Shown in pieces: positions 37,924 to 46,406 of a stretch of 64,000 nt of DNA (position 1 is its first letter; each line of letters begins with the position of its first letter). The DNA is taken from NCBI GenBank assembly GCA_030144725.1, contig JASKMD010000015.1:2590406-2654405 (forward strand), given 5' to 3'. Below the pieces are notes generated by a model. It did not search any database. It saw only the letters and a list, made by a program, of their open reading frames with translations, and was not told the origin of the DNA. Source of the stretch: Haematococcus lacustris. Lineage: Eukaryota > Chlorophyta > Chlorophyceae > Chlamydomonadales > Haematococcaceae. The translations under genes were made by a program, and so were the position numbers.

Positions 37924-38186
37924 CCCCTTTGTCCCTCACTAGGGCCTCCACTTGAGCCGGACCAGTAGTGGCCACTAGCAGCCACTAGCGGGAATATACT
38001 AGCGGGCAATAGTGGCCCGAATCAAAGGGTGTTATTGGGCTGTGTGGAGTAAACCCAGTGCACATGGCACATGAGCCGCCTACCACCTACATTATTGCCT
38101 GACCCGTTAGGGCTATCGTGTAGACTTGGCATGACAAAACATGCACTAATTGTAAGCTGATGACAGCTCAGATGGGGGGGTACACA
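37924..38186 (-). ncRNA. Fanzor element right end: candidate guide-RNA (omega/fRNA) scaffold
   Basis: These 263 bases follow the Fanzor stop codon. They are non-coding yet strongly conserved in a second, gene-less copy at 43454-43738; both copies start at the same boundary, CCCC(T/C)TTGTCCCTCACTAGG. In TnpB and Fanzor systems the guide RNA is transcribed from this 3' region, with the scaffold ending at the element's right boundary and the guide taken from flanking DNA. The segment has internal short inverted motifs (for example CACTAG/CTAGTG types near 37935-38000). Expression and folding are untested, so the RNA call is inference from position and conservation. Confidence 0.4.
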
Positions 38187-40080
38187 CTACTGCGCCTCAG
38201 CAGGCTGCTGCTGCTGCTGCTGGGCCTTTGGTGGCTGGTCTCGCAGCCGCTTGTAGCCCAGGCCAGGGTACTCCTTGCCCTTGGCTGGCAGCGCTCCCTG
38301 GTCTGGCCAGTAGCACAGCTCCAGCGGCCGCCACTTGCTCTCCCCAATGCGCTGCATGTTCAATGCCGCATTGCAGTCCCTGTCCAGCCACCTGCCTGGC
38401 TGTGGTGCTGGCTTGCCTTTTGCAGCCTTGCCCTTGCCCTTGGTGGGCTGGGTGGGCTCAGCTGCCGGCTTGCTGCGCTTGGCTGGAGGGGGAGTGCTGG
38501 GCCCTGGCTCTGAGGCTGCTGGCTGTGTGGCTGCCTGGCTGCTGCGTGGGGCCTGTGGGGGCTAGCGGGGGGCCACTACAGGGCACCACATCAGGCCCCG
38601 CACTGGCTGGTCACGCTCCTGGCTCCAGGCTGGGCGCACCAGGCGTGGTTCCACCTGCCCTGCTGGTGGCTTCCAGCCTGCAGGCCTTGTGGCACTGAGT
38701 TTGTTCAGCTCCTCCTCACAGGGCTGCTTGCCATTCACTGCTGAGCTGACCCGGCTGGTGCGGTGCTCATCCACAAGCACCACCCTGCCTCGCCGCTGGC
38801 CTGCACCCCTGGGCCTGCACACCACCTTGCAGCAGGCACGCAGCACCGCATCAGCACCCCACCCTCCCGCTGTGCCAATGCTAGCAGCGCCAAAGAAGAC
38901 CACCAGCTGCTTGGCACGATTGTGGCGCTCCATGGACAGCTCAGGTCAGGTCAGCTCAGGTCAGGTCAGCTCAGCTCGGGTCAAGTCCAGGTCCAGGTCC
39001 AAGTCCAATCCCAGGGTCTAGTCACCACCATCACTTGCCTGGGTTGGAGTAATGCTGCTGCATGGCCACCGCCAGCTGCATGAAGTGTGCGTCGATGGTG
39101 TTGGCATCACCCGCCAGGTTGATGCTGCCCAGCTCCTACAGCTTGGCCAGCAACGCCTGGTTGCTGGGGTCCTCAAAGGCTGGCATGAGCATGGGGTGGC
39201 GGTGCTGCCCTTTGCGCACAAGGCGCCGCTGCAGCTGGTTGTAGACTGTCTTGAAGTTTGGGTTGGCGAGAAACTTGCAGAAGTCTTTCAGCTGCCTGAG
39301 CATCAGGGGGTCCTCGCAGTCAAGGGGCAAGGGAGGGCCAGTGGGTGCTGCGGGTGCAAGGGCTGCCAGGCGGGCGCTGCAGCGCCTTTGGGGGGGTTGC
39401 CTGACTGGCTCGGGTTCCGACCTTGACTCCGAGTCAGACTGTGGCTCTGGCTCTGAGTCACAGTCTAACTTGGAGTCAGAGTCAGTGTCACACTCCATGC
39501 TGGCTGGCTGGGCAGGGGTAGGCTGGGCAGGGGCCCGTGGGGGTAGTGGGGGTAGGGGGGGAGCATCAGGGGGTTGGGGGGGCTGCACGGCTGGAGGCTG
39601 AGGGGCGCTGGGGAAGCCCGGGGTAGGGTAGCCCACCAGGCACGTCAGAAAACTGCGCAAGACAAACAATGAAGCGATGAAGCGGAGCTGGGAGTGGATT
39701 TCAGCCCGCAGCCGGAGGTGCTCCCGCAGCTTGCGCATCGTCTTCTTGCAGCCGCGCAGCACTGCGCCCTCGGGGACCTTGATGACCTGCATGACCAAGC
39801 GCAGTTGCCATTTTGACAGGCCAAGACACAAGGCGGGGACACAAACAGTGCGGGGACACATAAGGCGGGGGCGGCACCTGACGTCTGCGCGTGGTCCAGC
39901 CATCCCGACGCTCCTGTCGTTGCTTGCCTTGAAGGGAACGAGACGCTGCGATGGAACCAACAGGAGCGACGGGTTAGCACACAGCGCGTAACTGACGGAG
40001 CTCACAGTCGGCTGGGGACACGCACCTTTCTGTTTCTTTCCCGGGTCCTTCTTGCGCTTGCCGCTGCCCTTCTTAGCCAT
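38187..40080 (-). pseudogene. Decayed Fanzor (eukaryotic TnpB-like RNA-guided nuclease)
   Basis: The C-terminal part (38930-38187) reads RGRVVLVDEHRTSRVSSAVN, then GLMWCP, a Lys/Pro-rich linker, and GRWLDRDCNAALNMQRIGES. VDExRTS followed by DRDxNAAxN is the signature order before and at RuvC-III of TnpB/Fanzor proteins. The N-terminal part starts MAKKGSGKRKKDPGKK at 40080, has a likely intron (donor GTGCGT at about 40026, acceptor before GTCATCAAGG near 39790), then a helical segment and a Pro/Asp/Ser-rich linker. Signs of decay: an in-frame TAG at 39136 (LLAKL-stop-ELGS) and another at about 38564 (VVAPR-stop-PPQ). The region expected to hold the first RuvC aspartate is not visible; an AGCTCAGGTC-type tandem repeat lies at 38939-38990 instead. 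Since TAG ends neighbouring normal genes, recoding is unlikely. Confidence 0.7.
38939..38990. repeat. Short AGCTCAGGTCAGGTC tandem repeat inside the Fanzor copy
   Basis: Several copies of CAGGTCAGCT-like units followed by AGGTCC units. The tract separates the N-terminal and C-terminal coding parts of the Fanzor copy and contains the only plausible splice acceptors between them. Confidence 0.75.
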
Positions 40081-40166
40081 CACGCGATGCGCATTAAGAC
40101 GGGCGGTGGCCTTTGCAAGCAACTTGGGTTTCCCGTGACAATATACGGCTGTGTGACGCTACATCA

Positions 40167-40332
40167 CAGCATTGGACTGCCGCCTAGCCTCAGCAGTGAG
40201 GGGCTCAGTGGCCGGGGCAGCAAAACTGTCAAGAGGTCCCATTGCGTGAGGCTCTAGGTCAGTGGCCTGGGGAGCGGATGGGCAGTTGGGCAGTCTGGGG
40301 CACTAGACTGCAGCAAACTCAGACATTCCGAG
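40167..40332. pseudogene. Chimeric duplicated fragment of the coiled-coil gene exon
   Basis: Bases 40167-40280 are a diverged copy of 34205-34316, and 40281-40332 copy 36257-36308, both from the large exon 2 of the coiled-coil gene and in the same orientation. About 1.9 kb that separates them in the gene is missing. It has no intact frame of its own. It abuts the upstream side of the Fanzor gene, so it may have been carried along or trapped by that element. Confidence 0.8.
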
Positions 40333-40670
40333 CAAACTGACACCTTACATCAGTCCAGCGCTGCACAACGATCGCATTTAACATGAAGTTACATGCTAAT
40401 ACATTGCTCAAGTCTGCATGGCGAGTGCAAGTGATGTGTGACATACAAGGTACGTGTCTCTATGGTCAGTAGAAAAAGCATCGAGCCTATACACCTAGCG
40501 TCATGCCAATGTGCCATGTCCACAGGAGCCCCTTCACAGAAGAGGGTCGGCAGCACATAGCAATTTGCTGCAAACTAAGAATGACACAGTTAACCAAGAC
40601 TGATTTCTTCAAGGTCTGAGGGCCTGGATTGAAGATCTTAACCGGCCTGTGCAGTAATCCAGTGCAGGCC

Positions 40671-40704
40671 CCTTGTCCCTCACTAGGGCCTCCATTTGAG
40701 CCTT
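40671..40704 (-). repeat. Solo terminal fragment of the Fanzor right end
   Basis: The sequence CCCTTGTCCCTCACTAGGGC and on to CATTTGAGCC matches the outer 34 bases of the two larger right ends at 37924 and 43454, then diverges. It lies just beyond the stop codon of the pyrophosphatase gene, in its 3' untranslated region. Confidence 0.65.
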
Positions 40705-40728
40705 GCCACAGGCGCAGGATCACGATGC

Positions 40729-41942
40729 CTAGTTGGTTCCATATGTGTTGCGCAGCTTCTTGGGGACGTAGTGGTCTTGGTACATGAGCTGCACAGCAAC
40801 AACAACGCAAGGCTGGCTGCTCAGTGCACTGGCCTCAAGATGAGGTGGGTGCAGAAGTGTGTCAAGCAGGGGATGCGCAAACACCTGCTTACACCCTGCT
40901 TGCCACCTGGTTGCTCCCTGCCTGCTGTGCTTGCCAACCCTAACCCTGATCCTGACCCTAAGCCCTAATCCATGTGGTCGAGGGGGGTGGGAGGGGATCC
41001 GTGGCATGCTGAAGGGCATGCAGTGCATGTTAAAGCCATGAGGTCCACCCTAGGAGCTCACTAGGGAATCTCGGATGGCACGCTTGGCCTCGTCAGCCCC
41101 AAGGAACTCATCCACAATGACTTCCTTGTGCTCGTTCTTCTTGTAGTCCTCAAAGAATCTGCAAGGCAAGTGGGGCGCATGAGCATTGTGTACCAGAAGG
41201 CAGCGTCACAACAGAAGTGAGAAGTGCAACAGATATGGCACACAGCACACAGCAGAGCAGGCGTGTGATGACATCGTGAGCACCATACAGCCAGCAGGAA
41301 GGTGGGAAGGCAGCGGCAGCGAGGCAGTGGACAACATGCATGCATACATCCTCACCGCTTAATCTCTGCAAGGCGATGGGGCGGCAACTGGGAAATGTCA
41401 GAGAACCCTTTGAATTCTGGGTCGTCTGCGTGCACAGCAATGACCTTGTCGTCGCGCTCGCCCTGGTCCAACATCTGCATGACGCCAATGGGCCGTGCTC
41501 GCAGGAAACACCTGCACATGAAGCCCATAGCAACAGCACTTATTGTGACATGCTGTCTACATAGGCAATCAGTTCTTGAACATTGTCATTACTCACAATG
41601 GGACGACAGCCTCCTGCATCAGGACGAGTACGTCAATTGCGTCACCATCTTCGCAAAGTGTCTTGGGGATGAAGCCGTAGTTGTGAGGGTACACGACTGA
41701 CGAGTACAGGATGCGATCCACAAAACAGAGACCGGTGTCCTTGTCCAGTTCGTACTTGACCTTAGAGCCTCTTGGAATTTCGATCACCACATTGCACAGC
41801 TCCGGGGCCTCATTCCCGGGGTTGAGATCGTGCCTAGGTGGAATTGAAAACTAAAGGGTGAAGCGTTTGCTGCCGCCGGGCTTGTGCGAGGAAGGTTAGA
41901 GACCCACCAGGGGTGACTTGCAGTGCCGCGGTAGAAAGACAT
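40729..41942 (-). CDS. Soluble inorganic pyrophosphatase (family I)
   Basis: Hydrolyses pyrophosphate to phosphate and so pulls biosynthetic reactions forward. Five exons join cleanly: 41942-41908 ([12 protein letters not shown]), 41833 to about 41598 ([20 protein letters not shown], then [34 protein letters not shown] and [13 protein letters not shown]), about 41512-41357 ([20 protein letters not shown] ... [10 protein letters not shown]), about 41159-41063 ([20 protein letters not shown]) and about 40790-40729 ([22 protein letters not shown]). Lysines, aspartates and tyrosines of the metal/PPi site are present. In the signature the usual D-x-D-P-x-D reads D-G-D-A-I-D. No convincing transit peptide is seen, which suggests a cytosolic form. 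A Fanzor right-end fragment lies in its 3' UTR. Confidence 0.95.
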
Positions 41943-42209
41943 TCCAGCTCCTTAGATGCCTCGATGCTTCCAGTCAAGCACTACGTTTGCAGGCGCAGCA
42001 GCGAAGCAAAGAAGGCGGGTGCGTGATATGGGTAGAAAATGCAGCCAGGGGTTTAGCAGTGGCGTTTAGTCTTTTCCGCTTCCGCATCGCCCGTTAGGTC
42101 ACACCAGAAAAAGGACGTTTGTCAACTTCAGATTAGACGATGTGGCTACGACGTGGTCTGCTCAAGACGTGCACTTGGGCTATGATGTCCCTGTGCGTGC
42201 CATTGGGTG

Positions 42210-43215
42210 TACCGTACTATCCCTTTTGATTCCCGAGGCCTCGGAAACTATAATTAAAATATTATTCCCGAGCCATGTTTTTCATTGTTTCAAATTCCCC
42301 GATGGCCAAAGTACGTCTAAAGTTAGTTTTGAGAACGTCTTCGTGCATAGAAATAATCAAGCCTCCCACTCCATTAATCTTGCATCAAAATCATATGATC
42401 CACATAGTCTACTGTCGTGGCCTCTCTTCTAGTGGCCTTATCACCTGACCATGTCACATGGGGCACTGAACCTCGCTAATACAGTCGTGGTCCTCCTGCC
42501 GCTGCTGGCAGTGGCGGCATATCTTATCATCTGCCTTGGAGCATTCAGACTTGCCGCCACCCATTCTGTTGCCTTGGCCAAAGCACCCCGCCTTGGCCGG
42601 CTGACCGTGTATGACCAGTCACCTCCCCCCTTGACATGGTTGCCAGCCTGGTTGCCATCCTTGCCTGTCCTGTGACCTCAGCCTTTGCCCCAGCCTGGCC
42701 CACCTCCCTCGACCTTGCCCTGGGCATAGCAGCCACCCTTGTTGCCACCCCGGCCTGGCCCGCCGCACTAGCCTTTGCCCCAGCCTGGCCCGCCTCCCTC
42801 TGGCCCAGCCCAGGGTGGGCTGAATCCTAGCAGTTTGCTACCAGTTCTCATACGCTTTGCCGGTGCGTGCGAGAGCAGGAGGTGTGCTGGGCGATGCGGC
42901 AAGTTTGAGGCGTGGAGAAGGCCCAAAGTTAGTGGTCCCAGGTAGTCGCTTCTCAATCATTGCCGCTTGACGATCAAGAGACATTTGGAAGCGTTGTTCA
43001 TCGTGCATAAGGAGCTCGCGTTGCAGATTGTCAGCTGCATCGGCGGCACTGATGCCCCGGACCACAAACTGGTCCATAGCTGGCACTTTCGTCAAGGTCA
43101 AATAATTGTTTGAATACTTCCCGAAAGACCAGAGAAATACATTGTTTAATCATTCCCGGTTTCCCGAAGGACAAAAAACGATTCGGGATAGGGAATCAAA
43201 AGGGAGAGTACGGTA
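42210..43215. mobile_element. Tc1/mariner-like TIR element with TA target site
   Basis: Left end TACCGTACTATCCCTTTTGA and right end (reverse complement) TACCGTACTCTCCCTTTTGA are a near-perfect inverted repeat running on into GATTCC. TA at each extreme fits the TA duplication of Tc1/mariner transposons. Multiple CCCGA/TCGGG motifs lie just inside both ends. The interior includes CCTGGCCC-type tandem repeats (42640-42830) and an 87-codon minus frame. No transposase catalytic motif is visible, so it is likely non-autonomous. Confidence 0.8.
42838..43101 (-). CDS. Hypothetical ORF inside the Tc1/mariner-like element
   Basis: An 87-codon frame with balanced composition (for example DNLQRELLMHDEQRFQMSLD), predicted helical and partly coiled coil. 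It may be the tail of a captured or element-specific gene, possibly a myb/SANT-like accessory protein remnant, but no domain is recognised. It ends in KAYENW. Confidence 0.35.
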   Translation of the reverse strand: MTLTKVPAMDQFVVRGISAADAADNLQRELLMHDEQRFQMSLDRQAAMIEKRLPGTTNFGPSPRLKLAASPSTPPALARTGKAYENW

Positions 43216-43453
43216 TATTGGAATTGTATATTGTGTAAACCTTTGTTTGTACCTGTATTTGGCGCAACCAATGTGACAAGCGGACAAGCATGCACCTTTG
43301 TTGTCGACTTCACCCGCTAAATTGTTGCAATGGTGGAATTCAGGCCTTGCCATCTCGGTCCTCCCCTGCCTTGCGTTGGGCTAGCAGGGACATCACTGCG
43401 TTGCACTGGGCCTGAGCCATACGGCTCTGCTGTTCTCCGGCTGCCTGGCCCAG

Positions 43454-43738
43454 CCCCCTTGTCCCTCACTAGGGCCTCCATTTGAGCCGGACCAGTAGGA
43501 GCCACAAGCAGCCACTAGCGGGAATACACTAGTGGGCAATAGTGGCCCGACTCAAATGGTGTTATTGCGCTGTGTGGAGTAAACCCAGTGCATATGGCAC
43601 ATGAGCCGCCTACCACCTACATTGTTGCCTGACCCGTTAGGGCTGTCGTGTAGACTTGGCATGACAAAACATGCACTAATTGTAAGCTGATGACAGCTCA
43701 GATGGGGGGGGGCACACACTACTGTGCCTCAGCAGGCT
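43454..43738 (-). mobile_element. Gene-less copy of the Fanzor right end
   Basis: Homologous to 37924-38202 throughout, with only scattered differences and small indels. It starts at the same outer boundary and ends about 20 bases inside the 3' end of the Fanzor coding sequence (a PAEAQ-stop equivalent). The rest of the gene is absent. It therefore keeps only the non-coding segment that would encode a guide RNA. Confidence 0.8.
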
Positions 43739-44051
43739 ACAGAGTACAGAGCAGCCCTGGCTGGTATTCATGAAACTGTGCCTCACCTGCCTGCCCATCT
43801 ATTGCCCTTCCTGCACATCCATTGCAACACCGCCCTAGCTGGCCTCCATGAAGTTGCCTGCCTGCCAGCCCGCCTGCCTGAACCCCCTTGCATGCATGCC
43901 CACCCACCTGTTTTCTATCGCACATTTGCCATTTGCCGGCCCATTCACCAGCCCGTCTGCCTGCTTCCTGCCCTACCAGCCCACTCGCAGCTTCCTAACC
44001 CACTAGGGACCACTACGTGGGGTGCAGGGGCATGACCTGGACTGTCCTAGC

Positions 44052-44531
44052 CAGTGTTGTGAAAATTTCAGATTTTCATTCATATTTTCAATGAAAAATT
44101 TCATCTGAAAATCTGAACGTCTTTACTGAAAATCTGAAAGTGCCGGGTGCTGCCCCCGGTCAGATCGCAGATCGGGTGTTGCAGAGTGATTGGCTGTGCT
44201 GTGATTAACTTGGTTGGCGCCAGCGCGCTACAGCGACAGCGGAAGAAGCGCAAGCCAGAAAACGCCACAGATGCCGGATCCACGGACAGCATGGACGGCT
44301 TGCATCTTTTAAAATGGCTTGCATGTCTGACCTTTGGCAACCTAAGTATTTCTGCATTTCAAACAGTGCAGGCCTACAAACAAGTCGCGTTTGAAAGGAT
44401 AGGCTGAGAACCAGCGGCATCCGCTCAGTTTCACTGACGATGAAACTCTTTCAGTTTTTCAATGAAACACTTTCATTTTCATTGAAAATCTGAAAATTGG
44501 AAATCTGAAAATCTGAAGATTCACAACACTG
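44052..44531. mobile_element. Non-autonomous hAT-superfamily element (MITE) with 8-bp TSD
   Basis: Ends CAGTGTTGTGAA and TTCACAACACTG are perfect inverted repeats. The 8-bp target duplication GTCCTAGC is intact at 44044-44051 and 44532-44539. About 90 bases at each end consist of reiterated TGAAAATCTGAAA-type units in inverted orientation, an unusual satellite-like subterminal region. The core (about 44140-44410) has an 86-codon plus frame with no recognisable transposase signature. Confidence 0.92.
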
Positions 44532-46094
44532 GTCCTAGCTATGGGTACTTTCTAGCCGGGGAATCAAGGCCGAGACAAGACTCACTTCCAAGGCATTTCT
44601 GAACTTAATTTGCCGGAGTGCAGCGGTGGCCAGTCAGGCCAACAAAACTTGTCCAACAAGGAACAACATGTTGGGCTGTGGGTAATCTCACTCAGCTACT
44701 ACACTCAGGCGCTCCCAACATGGGGTTGGTAATGTGCATGCGATAAGTCTCTCAGTACTTCATCTTTTTTGATAGCGTTTGTCACATTGGCAGCTGCACG
44801 TCAATGCGCGTTATCTGACCATCAGCGCAAGCCATTGCATTCTTTGCTCGCGTACTGCCACATGTGCCCGCGAACAAATCACAGCGGCGACATGGGTCTC
44901 TCTAAGACGGTGAGCCGCATCCCTGTGACCCCATCTACCTAGCGTATTGAGCTGGTTGTGCACAAATAGAATGTCCGGCCGACACCCAACGCGATGCCTG
45001 CCGGGCGTGCAGGGCGCCTAGACGGGGTGATTGAAACATTGCGATATATTCGCTTCTCGCCAAATACATCATTTGGGTCGGCGCACACAAAGGTAGCACC
45101 AGGTTACACCCCCCCTCCTCCACTGTGTCCTCCACTGTGTTGCACCCGTTGCAACTAGAGGAAAAGCGATATAAGGTGTTTGTTCTTGACCCATTGGCGC
45201 ATCTTTTGAAACAAACCGCACATCAAATAGCCCTGGCCTCAATCAGTTTGACACTTTCAAAGTTACATCATGTTCACCAGGCAGGTTCAAGGCCACGGCA
45301 CCAGGGCACCAGCCAGGGCACCAGCCAGGGCACCAGCCAGGGCCTCAGCCAGCCAGGGCAGCAGCCAGGGCAGCAGCCAGAGCCGCACGCAAAGCCACAG
45401 CAGCTGCTTGCTGTGTAGGGGGGGTTGTGGTGAATGTGGGGGACCATGCAAGCCAGCAGCGGGTGGCAGCAGCAGCAGCGGCAGCAGGGTGTAGCCAAGT
45501 TGTGCCAGGTGTGCCGCCTCCACAACCCCCCCCGCCCCAACAGCCCCCCCCACAGCATGCCCGTCACCATTTCCGATCCGACTGCTTCTGCCCGCAACCA
45601 TTTCCGATCCGACTGCTTCTGCCGATGCGCATGCTCGTGTAGAGCAGCCTAAGCGACGCGGGTGGTCGCAGCGATGACTGCATGCCCCTGTGCACGGCCT
45701 ACTGACTGGATAAATATACTGGATGGGTGAAAGGTAGCTGGCTGGGCTGGCTACATTCTGAGCCAGCTAGCATAAATTTTGGCGCAGCGAGTGCAGAGTT
45801 ACAGCCGTCCTACTACCAGGGGTCGGTTTACTGCCATTTTTGGAATGTTGGGAGCGCCTGAACTACACACACGTTGTAGCATCCTCGGTCGCACCCTTGA
45901 CGACTACCAACCCCACACCGGTGGCATTTTGCCCTTAGACCTCTGGGCACCCCATCAAAAGTAACAGCGGGATGCTTCCAAGGCAACTAGCCTGGCCGAA
46001 AGAAACAAAGCTGACTGGCTAGTCCGGTGTGAACACCGGTCTCCTCTTTTGGGGCCTAGGCACAAGGCCCAGCACCCCATCAGCGAGAAAAACA

Positions 46095-46113
46095 GGTTAG
46101 GGTTAGGGTTAGG
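46095..46113. repeat. Short telomere-like run (TTAGGG, 3 copies)
   Basis: GGTTAGGGTTAGGGTTAGG. It is too short and too internal to be a chromosome end; most likely an interstitial remnant or chance. Confidence 0.7.
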
Positions 46114-46406
46114 CCGGCGGGCAGGTTGGCGGGCTGACGGGCTAGCGGGCTGGCTGGGTATGGGATGGCGAAGCTCACATGGTTGAGCAGGTGAGTTGAT
46201 CAACCGCCATCGACTTTAAACCGAATCAAAGCCAGATGAAGCCCCACCAGACCTATGCCATCCGTGTGACGATGACCATGGTGGTTGGCCCCAACGAGAC
46301 GCTGCTTTCCTTGGCAGCTTCTGGCAGACCTTCATCACTGGAGGCTAGGTCGGCTGAAGACCAAGGTCAAGCTCCTTCAAGGAGTTCCTCAAGGGGCGTC
46401 AGCAGG

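Larger units (their letters stand above)
43739..46406. other. Stretch with no recognised host gene
   Basis: Contains a CCTGCCTG-rich tract (about 43785-43990), the hAT MITE listed separately, a GGGCACCAGCCA-type tandem repeat (45298-45380), a duplicated CATTTCCGATCCGACTGCTT segment near 45569-45620, and a short telomere-like run. Several 60-100-codon frames lack domains. Confidence 0.5.

Noticed and set aside
38560..39138. TAG recoded as an amino acid in the Fanzor gene
   Set aside because: Two TAG codons interrupt the frame, but the pyrophosphatase and the coiled-coil gene both end normally at TAG, so decay is the simpler explanation.
46095..46113. Telomere
   Set aside because: Only three TTAGGG units in the middle of a gene-bearing region.
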